Shown: piece after piece, positions 34,242 to 43,322 of the stretch
Position numbering within the stretch: the stretch's first letter is position 1
How the letters are laid out: every line of letters starts with the position of its first letter
Assembly (NCBI GenBank): GCA_017408985.1
Contig: JAFQTO010000038.1
Coordinates: 48,144-112,143 of the forward strand
From: Clostridia bacterium
GTDB taxonomy: Bacteria > Bacillota > Clostridia > Oscillospirales > Butyricicoccaceae
Reading direction: 5' to 3'
Length of the DNA stretch: 64,000 nt
Translations under genes and position numbers: made by a program
Notes under the pieces: model-generated
What the model saw: the letters and a program-made list of their open reading frames with translations, nothing else
Told to the model about the DNA's origin: nothing
Database searches by the model: none

Positions 34242-35174
34242 TTATTCAGAAAACAGATCGGTAGACAGATATCTCTCACCCGTATCGGGCAAAACGGCGA
34301 CAATTGTCTTTCCTGCGTTTTCTGCGCGGGCGGCAATCCGGGCGGCTGCATAAAGGGCGGCACCCGACGATATGCCTGCCAAAACACCCTCACTCCTGCC
34401 CAAAAGGCGAGCGTATTCGTACGCCTGCGCATCGGTAACAGGGATTATCTCGTCTATTATCTCTCTGTCAAGAACTTTGGGCACGAAGTTTGCACCTATG
34501 CCCTGCAGGCCGTGAGCACCTGCCCTGCCCTCACTGAGCAAAGGCGAGGACGCAGGCTCAACGGCAACTACTCTGACAGAGGGCTTGTGCTCCTTGAGAT
34601 ATCTGCCGCTTCCCGTAAGCGTGCCGCCGGTACCCACTCCGGCAACAAGGATATCAACTGCGCCGTCGGTGTCCTCAAATATCTCGGGACCGGTGCTCAG
34701 GTAGTGTGCCTCGGGGTTGGCGGGGTTTTGGAACTGGCCTGCTATGATGCTGCCGGGGTTTTCCTCAGCTATGCGCTGAGCCTCGGCTATTGCGCCCTGC
34801 ATACCCTTTGTGCCGTCGGTGAGCACAACCTCCGCACCATATGCCCTCATCAGCTTGATGCGCTCTATGGACATAGTATCGGGCATAACGATGCAGGCGC
34901 GGTAGCCTCTGGATGCCGCCACCGATGCAATGCCGATTCCGGTGTTGCCCGAGGTAGGCTCAATGATAAGTCCGCCGGGAGCGAGGGTGCCGTTTTTCTC
35001 TGCGGTGTTGATCATATTGAGAGCGACTCTGTCCTTTGCACTGCCTGCAGGATTAAAGCTCTCAAGCTTTACAAGCAATTGAGCTTTGAGTGCGTACTCT
35101 GCTTCGATATTTTTGAGTCTCATCAGCGGTGTTCTGCCGATAAGATCTGTTACCGAGTTGTATATTTTAGCCAT
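34242..35174 (-). CDS. cysK: Cysteine synthase A (O-acetylserine sulfhydrylase)
   Basis: PLP enzyme making cysteine from O-acetylserine and sulfide. 310 residues: IGRTPLMRLKN at the start, SAKDRVALNMI with the PLP lysine, PTSGNTGIGIA (substrate loop), and GTGGTLTGSGRYLKE. The start at 35174 gives MAKIYNSVTDLIGRTPL as in homologues and follows GGAAG; upstream in-frame ATGs would add an unusual tail. It is 14 nt downstream of the M81 peptidase gene at the end of a long minus-strand run. Confidence 0.94.
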   Translation of the reverse strand: MAKIYNSVTDLIGRTPLMRLKNIEAEYALKAQLLVKLESFNPAGSAKDRVALNMINTAEKNGTLAPGGLIIEPTSGNTGIGIASVAASRGYRACIVMPDTMSIERIKLMRAYGAEVVLTDGTKGMQGAIAEAQRIAEENPGSIIAGQFQNPANPEAHYLSTGPEIFEDTDGAVDILVAGVGTGGTLTGSGRYLKEHKPSVRVVAVEPASSPLLSEGRAGAHGLQGIGANFVPKVLDREIIDEIIPVTDAQAYEYARLLGRSEGVLAGISSGAALYAAARIAARAENAGKTIVAVLPDTGERYLSTDLFSE

Positions 35175-35188
35175 TTTTTCTACTTCCT

Positions 35189-36658
35189 TCATATAGTATC
35201 CAGAGGATAAATCGGTCTGCGTAATTTTTGGTAATCCACATTTTGAGGAGACAGAGGAATCAGTCCTCTGCACTCTACGTCTATAATACGTTTTGCGTAT
35301 TCTCCGAAGGACGCCCTGAAATGCACCGCAGATTTTACTGCGATCATCTTTTTTTGTGTGATATCTATACCGTGAGCATAAAAGATATTCACGTCATGAG
35401 CCTGAGTAATATTAGAGCTGATTATGACATCGATCCCGTTGATATTAACAACAGCCGAGCCTTTGAGGTCAACCGTCATTCCTCCGCTCATAGGACCCTT
35501 GTTAACGTATTTTCCGTCGCTGATAAGCTTGACATAGGCATCACATTCGACAGGCTCTCCCAAAAGGTCGGGGTACGTTTTTCCGCCAAGGTGCAGATGC
35601 ACGGTATTCCCTACCCCTGCAGACATAGCCCGCCGCACAGATTCGGGGTCGTATATATGCGCTATAGCCGCATTATCGCATCCGGCATCAAGCATTGCTC
35701 TGAGCAGGTGTGTTCCGTCACATCCGGAACCCGAACCCGGGTTATCGTTAACATCCGCAAGAATAACAAGCCCATCGGAAAAAGCTTTTGCCTCGGCTAC
35801 CGCATCCTCGGGCGTCATATCGTCGCGCTTTAACAGACTGCGTCTTTCCCATATGGCATCTGCCAGAACACCGGCATATTCCTCTGCTTTTTTGGCATCG
35901 TTATTTGTCACCACTATAGTTGACACACCGCTGTCATGCACGTCGGCCGCAAAAAATCCATGGCAGAAAGAGGCTGATATTACACAGGGATCTTTTTCGA
36001 TATCATGCGACAGACCAACAAGCTGTGCCATTTCTCCAAAATCGGTACACAGCATAGGAAGCACAAGGGGCAGCCGACGGGAATACATAACAGGCCTGAG
36101 CTCTCCCCGCAAGGTTCCGAGCATACACTCGGCAAGCTCTACCGCTCTGTCGTACATATCGGAATGGGGATATTTGTCGTACGCAATAAGCACGTCGGCA
36201 TTCTTCAGCTTTTTGTCAGTCACGGTAGCGTGCAGGTCCAAGGTTGCCATGATCGGCACATCGGCGCCCACAGCATTACGGACAAGCTCCAAAAAGTCGC
36301 CCTCGCCATCGTCACTGTTTTCTGTAACCATTGCTCCATGCAGGGATATAAGCACACCGTCAACTTTGGCAGGGCCGTTGAGTGCATTGAGCATATGACT
36401 GCATATATTGTCGATTGCATCCTGCGTGACCTTGCCCGAGGGCATTGCATTGGCACCGATTGCAGGGATTATATTGACATCCTCCTGCTTTTCAAGAACG
36501 TCTATAAATCCGCCCAGTTCGGCTTTGATACCTCTGTAGGCACTGATGAGCCGGTCACCGTATACGTAGTTACGATTTTTGAATGCATTGAGGTCGGTTT
36601 TTATGGTAGAGAAAGTATTGGTTTCGTGTCTGAGTTCGGCAATTACTATATTAAACAT
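35189..36658 (-). CDS. M81 family metallopeptidase (MlrC-like)
   Basis: 489 residues. The N-terminus IAELRHETNTFSTIKTDLNAF and LISLHGAMVTENSDDGEGDFL, MATLDLHATVT, AYDKYPHSDMYDRA segments are the MlrC N-terminal domain with its zinc ligands; the C-terminal domain contains ADVNDNPGSGSGCDGTHLLRAML. MlrC of sphingomonads hydrolyses linearised microcystin, but gut and environmental homologues probably cleave other small peptides or amides. Lies between the RNase M5-like gene and cysK with short gaps; no functional link to them is obvious. Confidence 0.88.
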   Translation of the reverse strand: MFNIVIAELRHETNTFSTIKTDLNAFKNRNYVYGDRLISAYRGIKAELGGFIDVLEKQEDVNIIPAIGANAMPSGKVTQDAIDNICSHMLNALNGPAKVDGVLISLHGAMVTENSDDGEGDFLELVRNAVGADVPIMATLDLHATVTDKKLKNADVLIAYDKYPHSDMYDRAVELAECMLGTLRGELRPVMYSRRLPLVLPMLCTDFGEMAQLVGLSHDIEKDPCVISASFCHGFFAADVHDSGVSTIVVTNNDAKKAEEYAGVLADAIWERRSLLKRDDMTPEDAVAEAKAFSDGLVILADVNDNPGSGSGCDGTHLLRAMLDAGCDNAAIAHIYDPESVRRAMSAGVGNTVHLHLGGKTYPDLLGEPVECDAYVKLISDGKYVNKGPMSGGMTVDLKGSAVVNINGIDVIISSNITQAHDVNIFYAHGIDITQKKMIAVKSAVHFRASFGEYAKRIIDVECRGLIPLSPQNVDYQKLRRPIYPLDTI

Positions 36659-36664
36659 TCTGTT

Positions 36665-37264
36665 TTATCTCCCTGACTGCTCCATAAATAGCTCCTCTAT
36701 ATAATCCCGGACTTCACTGTCCTCACTCAGAGCGTTGACCGCATCCAAAAGGGCGTTGGTGCTGAGATTTTTGGGCAGACGGAGTTTTTCCATCAGCTCC
36801 GTGCGTTTCTGCTTGCTGCACTCTCTGCCCGACAGACCAAGCTCGTACATCAGTTCTTTTGTCAGCAGTTTTTCGTTATTTGAGCACTCCTGCATAGCGC
36901 CGCTTTTTCGCACGGCTTCGATGATGATATCGTCGGATACTCCCTCAACGCCCAGCATACCCTCTTTGGAGGGTTTTTGTTTGCGTTTTTCTTTGCCGTA
37001 GATCTCGGGGATATAAGCGTGGTAGACCTTGCCGTCACCGATGCAGCTTTTGATACGGTTGCGGATAACCAGTCCCGCGCCGTCGCTGTCGGTCAGCACG
37101 ATTATACCGCGGGTGAGCGCAATACGGCGGAGCATATCGGTCTTGTCCTTGTCCTTGAAGAGGCCGAATCCGCCCACTTCGATGATGGTGGTATCGAATA
37201 TCTGGCTGACCTTGTTTTTGTCGTAGCGGCCTTCCACCACGATGGCAGGCAGAAGTTTTATCAT
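36665..37264 (-). CDS. RNase M5-like TOPRIM protein with C-terminal DUF4093
   Basis: 199 residues. The TOPRIM core is clear: PAIVVEGRYDKNKVSQIF with the catalytic Glu, and IVLTDSDGAGLVIRNRI with the DxD metal site, then GKEKRKQKPSKEGMLGVEGVSDDIIIEAV as in RNase M5, which matures 5S rRNA. The C-terminal 75 residues are the DUF4093 extension. True RNase M5 genes usually sit by ksgA; this one overlaps holA by ATGA, so it may be a paralogue with another RNA or DNA substrate. I leave the symbol open. Confidence 0.83.
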   Translation of the reverse strand: MIKLLPAIVVEGRYDKNKVSQIFDTTIIEVGGFGLFKDKDKTDMLRRIALTRGIIVLTDSDGAGLVIRNRIKSCIGDGKVYHAYIPEIYGKEKRKQKPSKEGMLGVEGVSDDIIIEAVRKSGAMQECSNNEKLLTKELMYELGLSGRECSKQKRTELMEKLRLPKNLSTNALLDAVNALSEDSEVRDYIEELFMEQSGR

Positions 37265-38298
37265 ACCATTATCCTCATAAGCAGAAGCTCTACGATGCGC
37301 TTATCGTCGGCATTGTTGCTCTTGAGGGCAATATCCGCCTCAAGGCACAGCTTCTGCGCACGTCTGAGCCTGCGCAAAGAAAAGCTGCTTGACACCGATA
37401 TGAGCTTTTTGGTGGCGTAATCGGAGCGGAACTCCAGAAGCTTGGTCAACTCCTGCACACTTGCCCCGCTGTCAACGCCCAGCCGTGCACCGTACATACG
37501 GCGAAAATGCTTGGTCACCGCGGCAACGATGGCAACGGCGGAGTTCTTCATATCCATCAGGTCGGAAAGCACCAGCAGAGCTTTGCTGATATTACCCTCA
37601 CTGAGACAGTCGGTAAGGTCAAACACCCCTGCCTCCAGCGAGCGGGATGCCATATTGTCGATATCCTTGGCGGTCACGGTTTTGCCCGCTGCGCCTGCGG
37701 CGATCTTCTCGATCTCGGTGATGAGGTTGGTCATAAGCCCGCCGCTTGTGAATATGAGCCTTTCGGCGTCAGCGCTTGAGATATCCTTGTTAAGTGAGTT
37801 GAATCTGCGGCGCACCCACGAAACAAGCTCGCTGTTTGACGCACGCTTGAACTCCACCTCCTGCCCATACTGCTGAACGGTCTTGTACAGGGTGGTGCGC
37901 TTGTCGGGTTTGTATTCAATTGCCTCGAATACGAACACCAGACATACGTATTCGGGCAGGTTTGCCAGCACGTCGGGCAGCGCCTCTTTGAGGGTGCCGC
38001 TGCCGAATATATTGTAGTCTATAACCTCAATAAGCTTGCGCTCACCGCCCATAGGCAGGCTCTCAATGGCATCACGAAGCGCAGCTGCGGTGACTGTGTC
38101 GCCGTCCAGCCTGACAAGGTCGAAATCGGGAAACACCCCTGCACATTGTTTTTCAAGCATGCCGAGGTAGTGGGATCTGAGATAGCTCTCCTCCCCGTGA
38201 AACAGATATAACCTTGCCGGGTTATTCCCGGCAAGGTCTTTTTTGAGTATAGCGACGGTATCTACGGCGTCTTTTTTGTCAGACTTGTACGCCGCCAC
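37261..38298 (-). CDS. holA: DNA polymerase III subunit delta
   Basis: Clamp-loader subunit that opens the beta clamp. 345 residues with the HolA N-terminal fold (ARLYLFHGEESYLRSHYLGML), a central KPDKRTTLYKTVQQYGQEVEFKRASNSELVSWVRRRF region and the helical C-terminal collar domain (ALLVLSDLMDMKNSAVAIVAAVTKHFRRMYGARL). The stop overlaps the next start (ATGA). The gene is 4 nt past the hinT stop-start junction region, in the alaS-hinT-holA run. Confidence 0.9.
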   Translation of the reverse strand: MAAYKSDKKDAVDTVAILKKDLAGNNPARLYLFHGEESYLRSHYLGMLEKQCAGVFPDFDLVRLDGDTVTAAALRDAIESLPMGGERKLIEVIDYNIFGSGTLKEALPDVLANLPEYVCLVFVFEAIEYKPDKRTTLYKTVQQYGQEVEFKRASNSELVSWVRRRFNSLNKDISSADAERLIFTSGGLMTNLITEIEKIAAGAAGKTVTAKDIDNMASRSLEAGVFDLTDCLSEGNISKALLVLSDLMDMKNSAVAIVAAVTKHFRRMYGARLGVDSGASVQELTKLLEFRSDYATKKLISVSSSFSLRRLRRAQKLCLEADIALKSNNADDKRIVELLLMRIMV

Positions 38299-38302
38299 AG
38301 TC

Positions 38303-38644
38303 TTACGCCATAGCGCCCAGTTCGGCGCCGCCTATGATGTGGAAGTGGATATGTCTGACCGTCTGGCCCGCATCGGCACCTACGTTGGAAACAACGCGGT
38401 AGCCGTTTGTCAGACCAAGCTCTTTGGCTATCTTGGGGATAACGCTGAAGATGTAGCCCACGATGTCGGCATTTTTCTCGGTTATCTCGTCAACGCCTGC
38501 AAGGACGTGCTCCTTGGGGATGACAAGCACGTGAACGGGGGCTGCGGGTGCGATATCGTAGAATGCGTAGACGCGATCATCCTCATAGGCTTTTTTGGAG
38601 GGGATATCGCCCTTGACTATCTTGCAAAAAAGGCAATCGTTCAT
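38303..38644 (-). CDS. hinT: HIT family hydrolase (HinT-like)
   Basis: 113-residue histidine-triad protein, probably a nucleoside phosphoramidate or AMP-lysine hydrolase. DCLFCKIVKGDIPSKKAYEDD carries the N-terminal Cys pair, and HIHFHIIGG is the catalytic histidine triad (about 97-102). Its place after alaS fits the reported link of HinT with aminoacyl-adenylate clean-up, though the connection is only suggestive. It lies 14 nt downstream of alaS. Confidence 0.93.
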   Translation of the reverse strand: MNDCLFCKIVKGDIPSKKAYEDDRVYAFYDIAPAAPVHVLVIPKEHVLAGVDEITEKNADIVGYIFSVIPKIAKELGLTNGYRVVSNVGADAGQTVRHIHFHIIGGAELGAMA

Positions 38645-38658
38645 AGTATTAGCTCCTT

Positions 38659-41295
38659 TTATTTAATGCTGCCGGTAAGTGTGGTGTAAACGCTCTGCAG
38701 AGCCTCGTCCAGCTTGCCGGCGTCCTTACCGCCTGCGGTTGCGCTGTCGGGTCTGCCGCCGCCTCCGCCGCCGCAGATCTTGGCAGCTGTCTTGAGCAGG
38801 TTGCCTGCGTGTGCGCCTGCCGCTACGGCATCCTTGCCGCAGGCTGCGGCAAAGCTGATCTTGCCGTCATTTACAGATGCCAGCACGCATACCACCGAGC
38901 TGTCCTTGTCACGGAGCATATCACCGATAGCACGGAGGGAGTCGGTGTTCGCGTTGTCGATCTTGGCGGTGATGACGTTGAGAGAGCCTATCTTCTGTGC
39001 GCTCTTGACAAGATCCTCGGTCTTGCTCTGTGCTATCTTGCTCTCCAGAGCCTCGACCTTGGCACCCAGCTCCTTGAGCTCAGCCATCAGCTGATTTGCT
39101 CTTGTGGCGATCAGGTTGACGGGGGTCTTGAGGGTCGCGGCAACGTTTGCTCTGTCACTCTCAAGAGCGGTGATGAAGTCCAGCACGCCCTTGCCGACCA
39201 CTGCCTCGATGCGGCGTACGCCTGCTGCAACAGAGGACTCGGAAACTATTTTGAACGAGCCTGCCTGAGCGGTGTTGCTGAGATGTGTACCGCCGCACAG
39301 CTCCATAGAATAATCGCCCATAGTCACGACTCGGACGGTGTCACCGTACTTTTCGCCAAACAGAGCCATAGCGCCCATAGCCTTTGCCTGCTCGATAGGC
39401 ATCTCGCGGCAGGATATCTCCTTGCCTGCAAGGATCACGTCGTTGACGCAGGCTTCTACCCTTGCAAGCTCCTCGGCTGTGAGGGCGGCAAAGTGAGTAA
39501 AGTCAAATCTCAGTCTGTCGGGCTCCACCAGTGAGCCTGCCTGCTCTACGTGATCGCCCAGAATGGTTCTCAGGGTCTTCTGCAGCAGGTGTGTGGTGCT
39601 GTGAGCGCGGGAAACGGCTGCTCTGTAGCAGGTGTCGATCTTGCACTCTGCCTGATCGCCTACGGCAAGCTCACCGCTCTTAACGACGCCCGTGTGGATA
39701 AATCTGCCGTCAGCGGTCTTTTTGACCTCTCTGACCTCGAACTCGCCGTTCTTGGTGGTAATAACACCCTTGTCGCAGGTCTGACCGCCGCTGGTTGCAT
39801 AGAACACGGTGGTGTCGAGGATCAGAGCTGCCTGCTCGCCCTCACCGATGCTTCCGCAGCGCTCGTTGTCCTTGACAGCGGCAACGATCTTGGAGGTGCA
39901 GGAAGTCTCGGTATAGCCAACGAACTTGGTTGCGGCAACGTCCATCAAGGACAACTCGTCGCTCTCCCAGCCAATCTCGGTGTTGCTGCCGCGTGCATCC
40001 TTGGCGCGCTTGCGCTGTCCAGCCATTGCACGGTCAAATCCCTCTCTGTCAACGCCTATGCCCTGCTCCTCAAGGATCTCGACAGTCAGGTCGATGGGGA
40101 ATCCGTATGTATCGTAGAGCTTGAATGCGTCGTCGCCCGACAGAACGGTCTTGCCCTCTGCCTTGGTGGCGCTGACCATTTCGTCAAGGATAAGCAGTCC
40201 CTGCTCGACTGTTTCGGCAAATCGCTCTTCCTCGTTCTTGATGACGGTCTTGATGAATATCTCTTTTTCTCTCAGCTGGGGATATGCGCCTTCGTTCTCG
40301 CGGATGACGGTGTCGCAGATCTCATAGAGGAAGGGACGCTTGACACCCAGCAGTCTGCCGTGACGGGCAGCACGGCGGAGCAGGCGGCGCAGGACGTAGC
40401 CTCTGCCCGCGTTGGAGGGCATAACGCCGTCGCAGACCATCATAGTGGTGCTGCGGATGTGGTCGGTGATTATACGCAGAGATACGTCGGTCTTGGGGCT
40501 GTCGCCGTACTTGACACCGGTTATCTCGGATGCGTGCTTTGTGATGTTGGCAATGGTGTCAACGTCGAACAGCGAGGGTACCTCCTGCACGATGCAGGCA
40601 AGACGCTCAAGACCCATACCTGTGTCGATATTCTTGTGCTCCAGAGGGGTGTAGTTGCCCTTGCCGTCGGAGTTGAACTGGGAGAAAACAAGGTTCCAGA
40701 ACTCAACGTATCTGTCGCAGTCGCAGCCCACAGCGCAGTTGGGATTGTCGCACTTGTACTGCTCGCCGCGGTCAAAATAGATCTCAGAGCAGGGGCCGCA
40801 GGGGCCGGAGCCGATCTCCCAGAAGTTGTCGGCTTTGCCCAGACGGACCATATGGGAGGGATCTACGCCGATGTCTTTTGTCCAGATATCCCAAGCCTCG
40901 TCATCGTCCAGATAGACCGATACGTACAGCTTGTCAACGGGAAGCTTGATGACCTGAGTGATGAACTCCCAAGCCCATGCGGCGGCTTCTTTTTTGAAGT
41001 AGTCGCCAAAGGAGAAGTTGCCCAGCATCTCAAAATATGTGCCGTGGCGGGCGTCCTTGCCCACGCTCTCGATATCGGGGGTACGGATGCACTTCTGGCA
41101 GGTGGTAGCTCTGGGTGCGGGGGGCTCGATCTCACGCATAAAGTAAGGCTTGAGCGGTGCCATACCCGAGTTGATCAGCAGCAGAGAGCTGTCGTTCTTG
41201 GGCACCAGAGGTGCGCTGTCCATACGGTAGTGGCCTTTTTCCTCAAAGAAGCTGAGGAACATTTCGCGCAGGGTATTCAGGGAATGTTTTTCCAT
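38659..41295 (-). CDS. alaS: Alanyl-tRNA synthetase
   Basis: Charges tRNA-Ala. 878 residues with the full domain set: class II catalytic core (NTLREMFLSFFEEKGH, GSGPCGPCSEIYFDRG), tRNA recognition domain, editing domain with HSTTHLL and the distal CGGTHLSNTAQAGSF zinc-type motif, and a C-terminal DHHA1/C-Ala domain ending GGGGGGRPDSATAGGKD. No T-box precedes it; mltG ends 19 nt upstream, so it is likely part of the long transcript. Confidence 0.97.
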   Translation of the reverse strand: MEKHSLNTLREMFLSFFEEKGHYRMDSAPLVPKNDSSLLLINSGMAPLKPYFMREIEPPAPRATTCQKCIRTPDIESVGKDARHGTYFEMLGNFSFGDYFKKEAAAWAWEFITQVIKLPVDKLYVSVYLDDDEAWDIWTKDIGVDPSHMVRLGKADNFWEIGSGPCGPCSEIYFDRGEQYKCDNPNCAVGCDCDRYVEFWNLVFSQFNSDGKGNYTPLEHKNIDTGMGLERLACIVQEVPSLFDVDTIANITKHASEITGVKYGDSPKTDVSLRIITDHIRSTTMMVCDGVMPSNAGRGYVLRRLLRRAARHGRLLGVKRPFLYEICDTVIRENEGAYPQLREKEIFIKTVIKNEEERFAETVEQGLLILDEMVSATKAEGKTVLSGDDAFKLYDTYGFPIDLTVEILEEQGIGVDREGFDRAMAGQRKRAKDARGSNTEIGWESDELSLMDVAATKFVGYTETSCTSKIVAAVKDNERCGSIGEGEQAALILDTTVFYATSGGQTCDKGVITTKNGEFEVREVKKTADGRFIHTGVVKSGELAVGDQAECKIDTCYRAAVSRAHSTTHLLQKTLRTILGDHVEQAGSLVEPDRLRFDFTHFAALTAEELARVEACVNDVILAGKEISCREMPIEQAKAMGAMALFGEKYGDTVRVVTMGDYSMELCGGTHLSNTAQAGSFKIVSESSVAAGVRRIEAVVGKGVLDFITALESDRANVAATLKTPVNLIATRANQLMAELKELGAKVEALESKIAQSKTEDLVKSAQKIGSLNVITAKIDNANTDSLRAIGDMLRDKDSSVVCVLASVNDGKISFAAACGKDAVAAGAHAGNLLKTAAKICGGGGGGRPDSATAGGKDAGKLDEALQSVYTTLTGSIK

Positions 41296-41314
41296 TTTTC
41301 TTACCTCTTTATAG

Positions 41315-42403
41315 TTAATTATTATTATATTTCTTTTTCATTTCGGCAACGGCTGCGTTGTGCTCTTCCAGAGTTTTGCTGAACACGTGACCGCCCGTTT
41401 CGGGGTCGGCAACGTAGTAGTAATACTCGTTTTGTTCGGGGGATATTGCGGCAAGCAGGGCGTTAAGGCCGGGGTTGCATATCGCCGTGGGGGGCAGTCC
41501 CTCATACAGATAGGTGTTGTAAGGAGAGTCCATAAGCAAGTCCTCCGCCGTAAGCGCGTCCTTGTGTCCCGTAACGTACATCAGCGTGGCGTCTATCTGC
41601 AACTTGGGGAAAAGCTCGGGAGAATTAAGACGGTTGTAGATAACGCCTGAGATCATAGTGCGCTCCGATTCCCACATAGCCTCGCGCTCGATAAGGGATG
41701 CCAGCACAACTATCTCGGCGATGGTCTTTTCGTTCTTTGCGGTAAGATTGCGCATAGCCTTGGTATAGCGTTTTTCAAAGTTGTTGAGCAGTTTATTGAC
41801 TACGCTGACCGTGTTCTCTCCCTCATAGAATTCGTAGGTGTCGGGGAACAGATAACCCTCAAGTCGGTTCTCGACCATAGGCACGCCCTCAAGCACCGTG
41901 TGCGAAAAATCGTAGGTATTGCAGGTGAGAATGAACTCACTTGCTGAACAGACGTTGTTTTCTTCCATCAGCTCGGCTATCTGCACCATAGTATAACCTT
42001 CGGGAATGGTGACCTTGACTATATTACGCACCTTTTTGCCTCTGAGGGTGTCGATTATCTGACCGTAGTCCATAGTGCTGTTAAGCTCATATTTACCCTC
42101 TTTGAAGCCCTGCACGTTTTTCAGTACGGTGAACAGTCTGAACACGGGCGCGTATTCTATAACGCCGTTTTCCTCGAGTATCTGTGCCATTTCTTCGCTC
42201 GTGACCTCATACTCCAGTTCAACGGTGACTATATTCTCCTGTTTGACCAGTGCAAACACGTCGTTTGCGACTGTGATAGCCATCGCGCTGAGAGCAAGTG
42301 CGATACCCACTATCAGCAGTACGTAGGCTATGGATTTGAGCAGGCCCGTCGTTGCCGACATAAAAGCAAAGCCTGCGTGGTTTATACGCCGTTTTTTTGC
42401 CAT
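41315..42403 (-). CDS. mltG: Endolytic transglycosylase MltG (YceG-like)
   Basis: Inner-membrane-anchored enzyme cutting nascent glycan strands and so setting their length. 362 residues from the ATG at 42403 (GGAGGAGC before it): short cytoplasmic tail, a membrane helix (about 25-48), a LysM-like segment, then the YceG domain with LASLIEREAMWESERTMISGVIYNRL containing the catalytic Glu and the LPPTAICNPGLNALLAAISPE C-terminal motif. Lies between a CPBP protease gene and alaS. Confidence 0.93.
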   Translation of the reverse strand: MAKKRRINHAGFAFMSATTGLLKSIAYVLLIVGIALALSAMAITVANDVFALVKQENIVTVELEYEVTSEEMAQILEENGVIEYAPVFRLFTVLKNVQGFKEGKYELNSTMDYGQIIDTLRGKKVRNIVKVTIPEGYTMVQIAELMEENNVCSASEFILTCNTYDFSHTVLEGVPMVENRLEGYLFPDTYEFYEGENTVSVVNKLLNNFEKRYTKAMRNLTAKNEKTIAEIVVLASLIEREAMWESERTMISGVIYNRLNSPELFPKLQIDATLMYVTGHKDALTAEDLLMDSPYNTYLYEGLPPTAICNPGLNALLAAISPEQNEYYYYVADPETGGHVFSKTLEEHNAAVAEMKKKYNNN

Positions 42404-42417
42404 TTGCTCCTCCTCTG

Positions 42418-43284
42418 TCAGTAGCAAGCACGAATGATAAACATAATAACCAAGACCCATAACCCGGGTGAGCAGACGGTTTCAAGCAGCTCGGATTTGG
42501 AGAACACGGGGTTGAGTCTTTTGATCTTGCCCTTTTCCACGAGTTTTTCCAGCAGGTTCATTGCCACTGCTATGCAAACGAAGAAAAGTGCTGCCGCAAT
42601 AAGCAGAAAATATGGCCACAATCCCAAAGTCTCATAGGCTTTTGTGGCGTAGCCTATGAACATATTGAACACATTATTGATAAGATGTGCGGTGACCGCA
42701 GGCCATATCGAACCGATGGCATAGACCATATAGCCATAGATCAGACCTGCCGCAAAGGGGCCTGCGAAGTTGCGCAGATCACCGTGGCAGAGTGCAAAGC
42801 ACAGCGCCGAGATGATAACGGCCGTAATATCGCCGCCACGGCTCAGTGAGCGCATAAGCACGCCTCTGAAAAACAGTTCCTCGAACACGGCGGGCAATAC
42901 AGCCGCCGCTATGATCAGCAGGACGGATGACGACTCAAGCTGAGGCAGATAGTTCTGAGGCTGATAATAGGATGCCCCGCTGATACGCGCAATAATACAG
43001 TTGAGCAAAAAAGCCATCAGCGCCGTTGCCATCGACATAAACAGGGTAAATCCCATATACCGTCTGTGTGCGGGGCGGATACGGGGCAGAACGTTGACCC
43101 CGAACAGATAGGAAAGCACCACAAGCGCGGCAGACGGCACCAGAAACGGCACTATCTGCCACAGAATAAAGGCCGCGGTGCCCACTCCTCCGTCCTTGAG
43201 TGCCAGCCGCTCAAACAGCAGCATCGCACCCATACACAGAGGAGGCATAAAGCCCGATATAAGTGTGTATCTGTTAGCCTTCAT
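42418..43284 (-). CDS. CPBP family intramembrane metalloprotease
   Basis: 288 residues, about eight membrane helices. The CPBP (Abi) motifs are present: VFEELFFRGVLMRSL (EExxxR) near 140, then ALCFALCHGDL (conserved His) and FAAGLIYGYM, and the final HLINNVFNMF with the last His. Such proteases process CAAX-type peptides, bacteriocins or signalling proteins; no substrate can be named. 14 nt upstream of mltG. Confidence 0.87.
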   Translation of the reverse strand: MKANRYTLISGFMPPLCMGAMLLFERLALKDGGVGTAAFILWQIVPFLVPSAALVVLSYLFGVNVLPRIRPAHRRYMGFTLFMSMATALMAFLLNCIIARISGASYYQPQNYLPQLESSSVLLIIAAAVLPAVFEELFFRGVLMRSLSRGGDITAVIISALCFALCHGDLRNFAGPFAAGLIYGYMVYAIGSIWPAVTAHLINNVFNMFIGYATKAYETLGLWPYFLLIAAALFFVCIAVAMNLLEKLVEKGKIKRLNPVFSKSELLETVCSPGLWVLVIMFIIRACY

Positions 43285-43322
43285 CTTGTTGTCTCCGTAC
43301 AGTAAAGTAAATTCAGGTAAGT

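Noticed and set aside
39550..41382. 610-codon plus-strand open frame opposite alaS
   Set aside because: Antisense shadow of a biased, GC-rich-third-position gene; no start signals.
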